From positions 500,001 to 564,000 of the forward strand of contig NC_051069.1 of assembly GCF_004664715.2 (NCBI RefSeq): 64,000 bases of DNA. Reading direction: 5' to 3'. This document shows positions 21,646 to 32,689 of this stretch, in pieces. The first letter of the stretch is position 1, and the number at the start of each line of letters is the position of its first letter. Source of the stretch: Peromyscus leucopus. Taxonomy: Eukaryota > Chordata > Mammalia > Rodentia > Cricetidae. The translations under genes were made by a program, and so were the position numbers. A model generated the notes under the pieces. That model was given only the letters and a program-made list of their open reading frames with translations, was not told where the DNA came from and did no database searches.

Positions 21646-21821
21646 TGACAATTTTTAATCAGCACTACTGCATAAAATCTACAAATAGACTGGGTATGAG
21701 GTTGGGGTTAAAATGAGAAATCAAAGTAACTATACCAAGCAATAGGATAAAGGGTAGCAGGAGCTTTGGGATAGAAAAGACCCAGAGAGGGGGAAGGCAG
21801 ATGGAAGCCAAGTTTTCTACT

Positions 21822-21978
<157 letters not shown>

Positions 21979-21979
21979 C

Positions 21980-23085
21980 TATTTTAACCAGGTTTCATTT
22001 TAAATACTCATTAAACATGAAAATGAACATATCACTTAGGAAGTTAGTTTGACCAACTTAGAAGAGAAAATAAGAATATATGTACATATATTCTTACATA
22101 CATATGGAAAAATATATACTGGTGTATAGAAGTGTATTAGGTCACGGCTCTGAATGAAATTGTCTAAAATCTTCACAGAGGAAGGGGACATGAAGGAAGG
22201 AGAGGAGAGAAGAAAGGAAGGAAGGAAGGAAGGCAGAAAAAGAAGGAAGAGCTCTGAGGTAAGTAGAAAGTAGTGGAAGGGGGAGAGCTGCCTTCCACGT
22301 TAGCATGCCATTGGTGATCTTGATAAGAAACTCTTCAGGGCGGCAGGCCGAACAAAGTCAGCTGCACGGTCCTGCCGCTCCATCTCCTGAGGGCTCTTTT
22401 TCTCAACTCCTACTGATTAGGGAAAAGTCTTCTATTCCTCCAAACACCTCACTGTCACACACCTCTTGGGTCTGATTCCCCTTTTACTTTGAATACTGGT
22501 TCATTAACAAACTGGAAAACACAAAGTGGGGACTGACGACATCTGAGAGCCTTTTGTTTCCTGTATTTATATCATCGGCGCACATTCCATCTAATCTCCA
22601 GGTTTTGCCCTGACAAGTCCAGTTTTGCCTGAGCATTGATTACATAAAAATCCATCTGGGAACCGTGAGGATGGATATAGGGCAGAGTCCTCAGGACAGT
22701 GATGTTTTTGGCTTGGGGTGAGAGCTAACCATCATCCTTTACCTCACCTTGCTCGCCCCAGTACTGGTTATACATTTCTCAAGCCCACTGTCTGGGTCGA
22801 TTTTCCTTAATAACATTCGTCACGACCTGATACTGTGTTGTGTAATTCCTGCCTATCTGTTGACAGTCTACCCTACCCTCCTCCCATAGAACGGAAGCTC
22901 TAGAAGGTCATGGGGGAGCGTGTGTTGTCCACATCTGCTCCCCCTGTCAGTGCATGCATGTGCACAGACACAGGATGAAGGTGCCATCTACAGAGTAGAT
23001 GCTCCATATTTATTCAGTGAAAAAAACGAAACCAAAAACTATGCTCGATAAAACTTGGGAGGAAAAAAGTTGTAGAGAAAAACAA
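21980..23085. other. Intergenic, mostly unique
   Basis: Only the GGAA tract at 22.2 kb stands out. No coding signal. Confidence 0.45.
22194..22255. repeat. GGAA-rich purine tract
   Basis: AGAAAGGAAGGAAGGAAGGA within an imperfect A/G block of about 60 bp. Confidence 0.8.
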
Positions 23086-23087
23086 GT

Positions 23088-23270
23088 TGCCAGGCAGTGG
23101 TGACGAATGCCTTTAATACCAACACTGGGGAGGCAGAGGCAGGAGAATCTCTGAGTTTGAGGCCAGCCTGTTCTATAGCAAGTTCCAGGACAGCCTGGGC
23201 TACACAGAGAAACCCTGTCTTAGAACAACAACCAATAAATAAATAAATGGAAGAAAGAAAGAAAGAAAAA
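23088..23270 (+). repeat. B1 SINE
   Basis: GCCAGGCAGTGGTGACGAAT ... ACAGAGAAACCCTGTCTTAG with AAAT/AAAG tail. Confidence 0.92.
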
Positions 23271-23609
23271 ACGAGTTAATTTCTTCCTCAAAAGTTGAGA
23301 ATGGCGTTCTATATAATAAATGAGATAATTGTAATAAACTCAGTACAGGTTTTGACAAAAGTTTGAAGAAGATAGACAGCTCTTCAAGTGCCATCACTAA
23401 CCGAGGCAGTCACGCAGGCCTTCTTAGTTTAGTGTGAGGCCAACAGTCTGGAAGGAATGCAGGTCTTTCCAACACTATCTCTACCTTCCTTCTGAGACCA
23501 GAAAAAGAAGGAACATGGTAAAGAAACAGCTGAAGATCAACTTCAAGGCCATCAGCTCAGGAACAATTGGTATTTGAAATTAAGTACCCAATACTATTTA
23601 AAATGGCAG

Positions 23610-23745
23610 CCACACTGTGGCTCCCAATCATCTGTAACTCCAGTTCCAGGAGCAATGATGCCCTCCTCTTCCAGCCTCTTCAGGTACCAGGCACACACAG
23701 TGCACACACATTCATGCACATAAAATAAAGGTAAACAACTCTTTA
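23610..23745 (+). repeat. 5'-truncated B3 SINE
   Basis: TGTAACTCCAGTTCCAGGAG ... CATGCACATAAAATAAAGG; the promoter half is missing. Confidence 0.75.
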
Positions 23746-24284
23746 AAATGCAAAGCTATACCGCTTCTAGCAGGCCATGCAGGAGAAAATATAGATAACC
23801 TTAGGGTTGCTGATGACTTTTTGGATAAAACACTAAAGGTATAGCCCATAAGAAAAAGAACTAGATAAGCTAGACGTCATTTCTGCTCTGTGAGCGACAC
23901 ATGGAGAGGATGAAGACAAGCCATTGGCTGAGAGAAAAGATTTACCAAAGACTTATCTGATAAGGGAATGTTGTCCAAGCCTTGCAAAGCTTCTTCAAAT
24001 TCAACAATAGGGAAAAAAAAGCTGATTGAAAAATGGGCCAACACCTGAACAGACATGTCAATAAAGATACAAAGATGTCACAGAAGCATGTAACAAGATG
24101 TTCACCCAGTGTGTTATAGAGAAATGTAAACTGAAACAAACTGTGATGCTGCTATCCAACTACTGACGTGGCCAAACTCCAGAACACTGACAGCAGACAC
24201 TGAGGTGGTTTTGGAGCAACAGAAATCCTCACTCACTGCTGCTGGGAATGCAAGATGGTGCAGCTTCTTTGAATGGTAGTTTCT

Positions 24285-24491
24285 TTCTTTCTTTCTTTTT
24301 TTTAAAATATAATTTATTTTATTTTTATTTTATGTGCATTGTTATTTTGCCTATATGTATGTCTGTTTGAGAGTGGTAGACCTTGGAGTTACAGACAGTT
24401 GCTAACTGCCATGTGGGTGCTGAGAATTGAACTCGGGTCGTCTGGAAGAGCAGTCAGTGCTCTTAACCACTGAGCCATCTCTCCAGCCCCC
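24285..24491 (-). repeat. B2/B3 SINE with 14-bp target duplication
   Basis: A reverse SINE ending in the RNA polymerase III promoter half (CTTAACCACTGAGCCATCTC TCC). The flanking duplication GAATGGTAGTTTCT (24271-24284 and 24492-24505) proves insertion into the older L1. Confidence 0.9.
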
Positions 24492-24516
24492 GAATGGTAG
24501 TTTCTTATAAACGAGC

Positions 24517-24660
24517 TCCCTTTCTGTCTTTCTATCTCTTTCTTTCCCTCTCTCTCTCTCCTTCTGCCTTTATCTCATTCTCTCTCTTTTCTTTTCTTCC
24601 TTCCTTCTTTCTCTCTCTCCCTTCTTTCTTTCCCTTCTTTCTCCTTTCATTCTTCCTTTT
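24517..24660. repeat. Pyrimidine-rich (CT/CTTT) low-complexity tract
   Basis: About 140 bp is nearly all C and T on the + strand, with irregular CTTT, CTCT and CTTC units. It lies inside the old L1 and next to a B1 remnant. Confidence 0.85.
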
Positions 24661-24781
24661 TTAGGCAGGGTCTCTCAATGAGTCCCAGACTTGCTATACA
24701 GCCAACACCCAGACTCAAACTTGCAATTCTCCTGCCTCTGCTTCCTAACTGCTGGGATAACTGGCATGCGTTATACCTGGC
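24661..24781 (-). repeat. B1-like remnant
   Basis: Reverse B1-type sequence (CAGGGTCTCTC ... CTCCTGCCTCTGCTTCC ... GCTGGGATAACTGGCATGCG), strongly diverged. Confidence 0.6.
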
Positions 24782-25274
24782 CTAAATATAATCTTACAAT
24801 CCAGCAGTTATGCTGGATTATACCTGAAGGAGATGAAAACGTAAATGCACACACACACACACACCACACACACTCACTTTTACACAAATGTTTACAGCAG
24901 CATTTTTTCTTAGTCAGAAGAAATCTCCTTCAGTAGGTGGATAAATGTACAACCTATGATATATCCATACTATAAAACGTTATTCAGTGCTAAAAAGAAG
25001 TAAATTAACTGAGCCACGAAAAGAAAAAAGAAAGTTAAATGTGTGTGTGCTAACAGAAAGCTAACAGCCAATATGAAAGGTGAACATATTGTATTATTGG
25101 AACTTTCTGACAGTCTTGAAAAGGTAAAACTATAGCAGTAAAAAGATCAGCATTTTCAGAGTGGATAGGCAGAGCACAGGATTTCTGAATGTATGAGGGC
25201 AAAAGTCTCATGGGAATCTGTGTACTTAACACTAAGTTATACTAAAAGCCAGAAAGTGTTTTAAGAAATTAAGT

Positions 25275-26165
25275 TCATTAAAAGTTACATCTGATGAGCT
25301 TATTGGCCCAATACTGGCATGACTATGAGGGCGGTAACTAACTGCTCTCCGACTTGAGGCCTGCTCCACAAGGAGGGCATTCAGGCCTGGTACTGTAACC
25401 TCAGTCAAAACCCCATATCTGAGGAGGCCACAGGAGTTAGGGGAATTTTACTGTAGCTGTTTAGCTAAATTGACACGTCACCAAACTGCCTTCTGAATAT
25501 TTACGTGCAAGCCCATAGACAAAAGCTTCGACATCCTTAATCAGAGAAGCTTCCCTTTGCCGTGAACTACAGTGAGCGCAAAGAGTCATGGGGAATAAGT
25601 GGCGGTTGAATGCTCGGGCCTAAGCAGGACTTCTACACTACCCATTCTAAGGCTCAGGGGACACTGCAGAGGAGGAGACAAAAAGAACGTCAGAGCCAGA
25701 AGGGAGGGAGAAGGGCTTGGACATGTTATCCTCTGGGCATGACGGCCACTGCGAGCATTCCTTCCCAGCCGCTGCAGTGACAGCCTGCACATGACTGAGT
25801 CTGCTGTGGGGCAGAGGGGAGACCGCTTGCTCCCCCGCTCGCTCACAAGGCCAGGCCTTACCCTGCTGCACTATCGCCTACTGAGGAATCTGGGGCCAAG
25901 AATTCTGCCTGAGACTTCGTTGTTTGGGTTAGCGTATGGACCACCATTTTCTTTCATTGTGTACCCATGGATGAGTGAGTGTAAGACTCCAGTGAATATT
26001 CACAACCCACGGTCACACAGCCAGCCGCTGGGTCACAAGATAAAATGAAAGATATGAATGTGAGAAGAGACTTGGAGGGATGGACAGAGGTGAAAGGGCT
26101 AGATGAGAGGGTGGCTATGTGGGAGAGAATACTTCATCTGCATGTATGAAGCTTCAAAGAACAAG
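25275..26165. repeat. Unnamed rodent interspersed repeat
   Basis: TTCTGAATATTTACGTGCAA, ATCCTTAATCAGAGAAGCTT and GGCATGACGGCCACTGCGAG recur, in my memory, as a block in rodent genomes. I cannot name the family or give sharp ends. No intact reading frame is present. Confidence 0.4.
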
Positions 26166-26224
26166 TTTACCAAAAAAAATTTTTTTTGTAAAGAAAAACA
26201 TCACATTACTTTTAATTTTTTCTT

Positions 26225-26403
26225 TAAAAAAAGATTTATTTTATGTGCATTGGTGCCTGCGTGTATGTCTGTGCAAGGGTGCCAGATCCCCTGGAACTGG
26301 AGTTATAGACAGTTGTGAGCTACCATGTGGGTGCTGGGAATTGAACCCGGGACCTCTGGAAAAGCAGCCTGTACTCTTAACCACTGAGCTATCGCTCCAG
26401 CTC
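26225..26403 (-). repeat. B3 SINE
   Basis: AAGATTTATTTTATGTGCAT ... GAATTGAACCCGGGACCTCT ... TGAGCTATCGCTCCAGCTC in reverse. Confidence 0.9.
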
Positions 26404-26434
26404 CCTATTTGTTTTCTGTTGTTGTTGGTTTTTT

Positions 26435-26769
26435 TGTGGGAGCCCGTTTTTGGGTTCCTCGTGGCTTTACCCAGCAGGTCCGCATAGAGGATGATCAGGA
26501 CCACGGGCCTGAGTGCAGGTGTCTGCACTTGGCTGTGCTGGAGGAGGAGGTCTTTTGCTCCACCCCTTGGTGTCTCTATAAAAACCCTGGGCCAGAGACA
26601 GTCAGGGCCCGTTGGAATAGGTTCCAGGCCCTCTCGAGGCTATCCTTTATTTTCTATCTGTTTATCTCCGCAAGATTCTCCGCAATAAATCCTTCTATCT
26701 AATATTTCCTGCTGCTCGCACTCAAGAAAACTCTGGGAAGCTGTGGGGGTAGTCGGTAAACGCCCCACA
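26435..26769 (+). mobile_element. Solo LTR of an endogenous retrovirus
   Basis: The 335-bp unit starts TGTGGGAGCCCG and ends AACGCCCCACA, an inverted TGTGGG/CCCACA end pair. It has a TATA box (TCTATAAAAACC near 26576) and AATAAA near 26683, in LTR order. It sits in the T-rich head of a reverse B1, flanked by GTTTTT-type sequence, consistent with a 6-bp duplication and a class II (beta-like) retrovirus. No internal viral sequence adjoins it. The family is not named with confidence. Confidence 0.8.
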
Positions 26770-26912
26770 GTTTTTCAAGACAGGGTTTCTCTGTGTAGTC
26801 CTGTCTGTCCAGGAAATTGCTCTGTAGACCAGGCTGGTCTCAAACTCAGAGATCCACCTGCCTCTGCCTCCTGAGTGCTGGGACTAAAAGTGTACATCAC
26901 CACATCTGGGTG
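26770..26912 (-). repeat. B1 SINE split from its T-run by the solo LTR
   Basis: GTTTTTCAAGACAGGGTTTC ... GGGACTAAAAGTGTACATCA in reverse. The T-rich head remains left of the LTR at 26412-26434. Confidence 0.9.
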
Positions 26913-26929
26913 TTTATTTTTTAAAATAA

Positions 26930-27250
26930 GAATAACAATATGAAGAAACTTTGACTATCATACACATAGTGAAACAAGTCAGTCATATGCATGATTCTAC
27001 TTGTTCCTCCCAGAATGCTTGAACTCACAGAGAAAATAGAATGCTGGTTGTCAGGCGCTGGGGAAGGAAAGGAAAAGAGAATTATGGTTTCATTGGCACA
27101 GAGTTGCGTTTGGGAAGATGGAAAGATTTTATAGATGGATTATGGTACCAAAGAGCATATTTGAAGGTCAATGAATGGTACATCTACAGACAGTTAAAAT
27201 GGTAAATTTTGTGTATGCATAATTTTCCACAATAAAAATATTAAAAAAAT
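26930..27250 (+). repeat. Old L1 3' end
   Basis: AGTGAAACAAGTCAGTC, CTGGTTGTCAGGCGCTGGGG, TTTGGGAAGATGGAAAG and AAAATGGTAAATTTTGTGT, ending CACAATAAAAATATTAAA, match the 3' UTR of old mammalian L1 families. It partly repeats the region at the end of the 24-25 kb fragment, so it may be a separate copy. Confidence 0.75.
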
Positions 27251-27254
27251 AGGT

Positions 27255-28200
27255 CATTCCATGTTAACATATTATTTTTATGATTGGCTATATTTTTCAA
27301 TCAAAAACATTAGTAAGAGGAAATGGCATTGTTTTACATTTGCAAGCCTCCTGGACGGTTGGTCTCCTAGAAGACAACTTGATGCTATGTGTCTCTGTTC
27401 CCAGTCCATCACCATGTGTTGTTTCAGCTAATATACGAGATGAACTGGCCTCATGAGATGTGGAGAGGTGGGGAAAGGATCGCTTCAACTCCCCTTTCTG
27501 TAGCTGTGAGTACTTCAGTACTTCTTCCATGGTGCAGCAAAACTTGACAATCGGGAGTTTCTTAAAATGTAGGCTCTCTCGGTAGTTCAGATCTCCCAAA
27601 TATCACATTTCAAAGTATGTCAGAAAAATCATTTGTTGATATCACCACCAACCTCAAAGAAAAAAAGTCTTAAAGTACTGGGAAGATGTTAAGCTCCAAG
27701 ATGGCAAATGTGTTTTCCAAAAATTCAATTTTTTTTGCAAATGCAGATTTTAGCAGTATTAATAAATACAGCCAGTTGTTTCTCTTGGAGTGACAGGCTC
27801 ACACATATTATTTTAGAAAGTATCTGTCAGAAACCTAAGTCTAAGGCAGTGACCACAGCTGGCCTTTGAGGCCTTCGGGTAAATAAAAGCCAGTAATTCA
27901 GTTCAGTGCACAAGCACGCTTTCTCAAGACTTTTACAGACAACAATCCTTCATACGAACTTCCCATTCACCATGAAGAATGCATGTGCTAATCTTAATAA
28001 CCTAAGTCACAGAGGGGAACCTCTACAATCTGATGAAACACTAGGCAACACCTATTTCTACTATAATAATAAACTATAGGAGACTAAATGTTTTCTCTTT
28101 TGAGATTAAGCATAAGGCAAGAATGTCAACTTTTGTTGTTCTATCCAAAAAACAAACGAAGAAACAAACACCCACCAGCCCTGTTTTCAGTAGTTATACC
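27255..28200. other. Intergenic, repeat-poor
   Basis: About 0.95 kb after the old L1 end with no SINE recognised. The 100-residue minus frame at 27297-27599 is unrecognised. Confidence 0.45.
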
Positions 28201-28204
28201 TTTT

Positions 28205-28285
28205 AAAGGTATGGGGATTGAACTCCGGGCTTCACAAGCGCCAGGCAAATACTCCGCCTTTGAATCACAGTTTAGCTCCACGTAC
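28205..28285 (-). repeat. ID-derived SINE
   Basis: GGGGATTGAACTCCGGGCTT CACAAGCGCCAGGCAAATAC in reverse. Confidence 0.6.
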
Positions 28286-28319
28286 ACCCTTTTTAATGAA
28301 TATAAGAAGGAGATTTGGA

Positions 28320-28465
28320 GCTAGGTATGGTGGCACAGGCCTTTAATCCTGGCACTTGGGAGGCAGAGGCAGGTGGATCTCTGTGACTTCAAGGCTAGCC
28401 TGGTCTACAAAGTGAGATCCAAGCCAGCCAGGTTGGTGTAGTGAAACCCAATTTCAAGGCACTTT
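28320..28465 (+). repeat. B1 SINE
   Basis: AGGTATGGTGGCACAGGCCT ... TGTGACTTCAAGGCTAGCCT; 3' end diverged. Confidence 0.88.
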
Positions 28466-28804
28466 GGGAAAAGAACAAATGATGGAGCTTATCACCCATT
28501 TAGCACTTTATTTGCCAATGATCCTTTTTTAAAAATCGGTGTGTCTTATTTCCTAATCCATCTCCCGAGGTCCACACAACTGGATGCATGGTGTTGATTC
28601 CTTGATTTCCTCCATTCGGGTAATAATGGTTGCCTGAGCACTTATGTGTAAGGAAGGCACTTGGTAGGGCCTGGACGTCTGATAATGGATAGATGCAGGA
28701 CTCAACCGCTTTTTGTCGATAGTCGGTGATCATCAGCTATGTGTCTGCGAGAATGTGGTTTTCTTTTCTCTTGAATGCCGTGTCCAGGGCCCCACAGGTC
28801 CTAT

Positions 28805-28900
28805 TGACAATGTTGTGAAAATGAGGACATCAAGACAGAGAGACTGATTTAAATGACTTGCTCAGGGCCATGCACTTCTTCACAAGCTGAGTGAGGATCC
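28805..28900 (-). repeat. MIR-like remnant
   Basis: GAAAATGAGGACATCAAGAC, AAATGACTTGCTCAGGGCCA and a following AGTGAGGATCCAGAGCCC match reverse MIR. Confidence 0.5.
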
Positions 28901-30480
28901 AGAGCCCCTTCGGCTTCTTTCCTGCACGGAGATGCTGGGGGGACTCATTCAGATTGACTGGATTTCATATTTCATTTAAACTCTCTCATTTCATCGCCGC
29001 GACATCCACCTTCTCTGCCTCGTATTTCAGGACCCGGAGTCTGAATTGCTTTGCTTCCACTTCAGACACTGTCAAGATAAATTAGACACCAAGGGTCCAT
29101 GACACCATCTGAAGCAGAACTGCTATTAGCAGAAAATATGTAAGCAGTTTTGTATTTCAATATAGTGTAGCACTGTTTGGGAAGACATATTTTCTACTAA
29201 AAATGAAAGTGGGAATAATAAAGCTGAATGAGTTTTGAATATTAAAAAGATCAGAATTTGGTTTCAATACATCTGCAAGCAAGCATCGCCAAAGGAAGGG
29301 AGGCAGCAGTAAATATTTTTATCACCTTTGGGCGCATCTACAAAGCATTCTTCTGAATAAGATCTGACAGGCTCCTGACTGTGAGCAGAGAAACGGTAAC
29401 AACTCTGATACACACACTTGCATCAGATACAGGCTCCAGTTTGCTGGATTCATCCATCCATAGCCTAGCCTGCTCAGCTGACAAGGCATGTTATTAATAC
29501 AGCATATCGTACCACGAGTGCATTGCCCTACATGGTGTTTATCTTGTTGGGAACTGTAATTGTCTGAAACAATGGCCTCGGTGAGAAGATGTGAAATGTT
29601 ATGAGCTGCGTAAAGATCAAAATAATTTGTAGTTGTTGGAGAAGAATTTAAACAGGAGCACAGAGTTGTGCTACATAGTTAATGCTGCCTGGAGTTAATG
29701 ATTTGGTCTTGACTTTAATTCTTAGTTCTTTCCTAGTTCCTGTAAGAGGAACTAGGGCCAGACTTGTGGAGAAGCAAAGGTCCCCCTCCAGGATTTGAGT
29801 TCCATTTTGGTGTCCCCACCAATGTCTCCCTAGCACATGGCATGCTTTTTGGAAGGGAGTGAATATATAATTATTTAATAAAAAAGTAGAGGGAAAAATA
29901 TAGGGCTGGGGGTGCAGCCAAGCTATTATCAGTTTCCCCTAGATGTAACTGGAGAAAAAGAAAAGAACAGGACCCAATTTTCTGAGAATTGGATTAGTAG
30001 GAAAGGAGCCAGCAAAATGGAAGCAGCTCTCCCATTGAGAGGTTGAAGACACCACATAGCTCCCACACTGCTGAGCCAAAGGAGAACCCCAAGTACACCA
30101 AGGAGCAAGAGAATGTAGCATGTCCTTGGGCCTGCCTCCTCGCTCCAAGCATCTGGGCATATGCTTGTATCTTTCAGTCTGGCTCTTGGAAGACAATACC
30201 AGGAACTTTGGTGATCCTCTGATTCTAGTAAATGCAGGAGCAAGTAGAAGAGGGGGTGTTAGAAAATGTAGTGGGGGCAAGCATGAAAGCAAAGTCAGGA
30301 AGACAGACAGACAAACGGCCAGATCTGGAAATGGCTTTACCTGTCCATTGAGATAGTAAAGAAGGAATCTGAGAGAGATCACAACAATTTAGGGGCGATG
30401 GAGGAGACAAAAGTAAATATTCTGAGGTACAGGAAGAAAGCCTATGGGAATCTAAGCCACAATCACTTTGCCTTAGTTTT
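28900..30480. other. Repeat-free stretch, candidate regulatory DNA
   Basis: About 1.6 kb free of recognisable SINE, LINE or LTR in a SINE-dense region. Motifs include CAGCTG near 29479 and TTATCT near 29540. It could be a conserved element; conservation cannot be judged here. Confidence 0.3.
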
Positions 30481-30597
30481 TGTTTATTTGTTGGTTTGTT
30501 TTTGTTTTCCTGGCAAAATTTGATGCTCTTTGGATTACACCCTTGCATGTGTTTTTTGTTGTTGTTTTGTTTTTGAGCAGCATGATGGATAGACTAT

Positions 30598-30729
30598 TGT
30601 TTTGTTTTGTCTTTTTTTGAGACAGGGTTTCTCTGTATACCTCTGGCTGTCCTAGAACTCACTCTGTAGACTGGGTTGGCCTCAAACTCAGAGTGCAAGG
30701 ATTAAAGGCACGTGCTACCACGCCCAGCA
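30598..30729 (-). repeat. B1 SINE
   Basis: TTTTTGAGACAGGGTTTCTC ... AGGATTAAAGGCACGTGCTA in reverse, with an internal deletion. Confidence 0.9.
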
Positions 30730-31374
30730 CAGGATGAACAGATTATAAGTGGTGTTCCTGTTACAAGTAATCAGTTTAGGATGGTATGTCCAATAATGCT
30801 GCACAACAGGACCCAGACCTGTTAGAAGTCTCTCTAGAAAGAGCTCTCCTCCAGAGAGGGAGAGAAACACATTCCCTTCACATCTGATGCCAAGTCTCAT
30901 TAAAGCTGTGGTATAGCAGTGAAGGATTACTGTCATCTGAAGAGGGTACAGCAGAAAGAAGTGCGCAGAGGACCTGGATTATGTCTGTGAATTACTCCTA
31001 ACCAGTTCTGGGCTTCCATAGAACGGCTCAGGAGATGATAAAGTCCTCATTTTTCAAAAGCCACCTCTAGTCAGGACTTTTTTGTTGCGAGCTTGATCGT
31101 TTCTACTAATGCAGAAGGTGAGAGCATGTGTTAGAAATGTGAGCACGGGTCTTAAACCCTGAGAGGGGGATTTCACTTTCCCTCATCTCCTTTAGCTTCT
31201 TCCCTACCCTCCTGCATTCAGACAAATATAAAAGACAAGAGCACTTTCTCGTCCTCAGGGTCTTTAGCCCCAGCTCTAGCTCAGGGTAGTGGCTTCCTCT
31301 TTCCTGGGACCTATTCTGTCCCAGGAGGTTCCCCACTTAGCCAGTACCCAGGTTTCTGGAGCCTTGCCTCATAG

Positions 31375-31705
31375 GTTGTGTCTTAGGGTTTCTAATTGCT
31401 GTGAAGAGACACCACGACAGTGGCAACTCTCATAAAGGAAAACATTTCATTGGGGTGGCTTACAGTTTCAGCATTTTAATACATTATCATCATGGCAGGC
31501 CATGGTGGAGTGCAGGCAGACATGGTGCTGGAGCTGAAAGCCCTACCACTTGATCAGCAGGCAACAGGAAGTGAACTGAGACACTGGGCGTGGCTTAAGC
31601 ATATATGAGACCTCAAAGCCCGCCTCCACAGTGACACACTTCCTCCAACAAGGTACACCCCCTTAATTGTGCCACTCCCTTTGGGGTCCTTTTCTTTCAA
31701 ACCCC
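31375..31705. repeat. Rodent interspersed repeat (RMER1-like)
   Basis: GTGTCTTAGGGTTTCTAATT, TGTGAAGAGACACCACGACA, ATTATCATCATGGCAGGCCA and CAGTGACACACTTCCTCCAA are the hallmark strings of a moderately repeated rodent family. I believe it is RMER1, but the name is uncertain. Confidence 0.65.
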
Positions 31706-32129
31706 CACAGGTCCCACAGGCATACATGTCTAAAACCCCAAGTCACAGCTTAGCCTCAAGCGGGGAGCTCACCCACAGCACTATTCTGTCCCTATTGGTG
31801 CTTTGCAGCTCCGGGGCAGAGCATGTGGAAATGTGGGCAGAGCATGTGGAAATGGCTAAAACATAGGCATGGGAGGGTATGAGAATGCAATTTGCTGAGT
31901 TGACTAGATTATAGTTCTCGTAAACATCATATAGCCCCTAACAGAACTCTACTTATAGTTTTTCTACATGTACATTAAACTGAAATGAGATTATAGGCAG
32001 ATGGACAAGTGGCTTTCTCTCATAGGATTTTCCCTTTAGTGTCTTTCAAAGGTATCACTTTCCCTCCTAAAAACTAAACCTTCAATATTCTCAATTGGTT
32101 AAGTTTATTTTTGTAACACACTTTGAGAC

Positions 32130-32240
32130 AGGGAGTGGCAGGATAGTTTTATTTAACTTGCCAAGAAGCAAGACACAAAGAGATGATCTGACTTGGCCAC
32201 CATCCCAGAGGGCATCCATGGCAGAGCCTGGATGGTCCTT
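32130..32240 (-). repeat. MIR-like remnant
   Basis: AGACACAAAGAGATGATCTG, ACTTGGCCACCATCCCAG and CATGGCAGAGCCTGGATGG fit reverse MIR. Confidence 0.45.
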
Positions 32241-32689
32241 GAGTCCCCGGGGCTCTCAGGCTTTTGTTCTGATGTCCCTGTATAGAATTGTTTTGATAGC
32301 AATTTCTCTGGTTCTCTCTCACTAGCCTGCTAATCACTCATGTCAATCACATTCAAGAATCATGGGCCTAAGGGTCAGCCACAGTCCCAGGGGAACAGAA
32401 TCCAAAAGAAGAAAATAAGGCATAATATAGCGTTTTCTCCTTCAAGCGGGTATGTCAGTTGTGGCCTCATAAATCTGACAGTGTGTGGCAGGAGGAAGTC
32501 GAAGACCTCCGCCCTGGGCTGCAGAAAGAATAGGTCTATGAAGTGCTCCGACCAGAGCTTAAACCAAGTGAGCGAGAACCCTCAAGGGTGATCGATGGGT
32601 TCTCCACGCAGTCTCTCTAAAGAAGCAGGAAGGAAGTCTTCCTTTCCTTCCTCTTCCAAGATTCACCCCTGTAGCGTCCCTGTGCAGTC

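Larger units (their letters stand above)
23955..25110 (+). repeat. Old mammalian L1 fragment (ORF2 region), broken by younger insertions
   Basis: GAAAAATGGGCCAACACCTG, TGCTGGGAATGCAAGATGGT, GTTTACAGCAGCATTTTTTC and TAGGTGGATAAATG recall the end of L1 ORF2 in order. All reading frames are destroyed. A reverse B2/B3 SINE, a pyrimidine tract and a B1 remnant split it. Confidence 0.75.

Noticed and set aside
29939..30382. 147-residue minus frame with Leu/Pro-rich content
   Set aside because: No domain, no splice context and an overlapping frame of similar length; likely chance.
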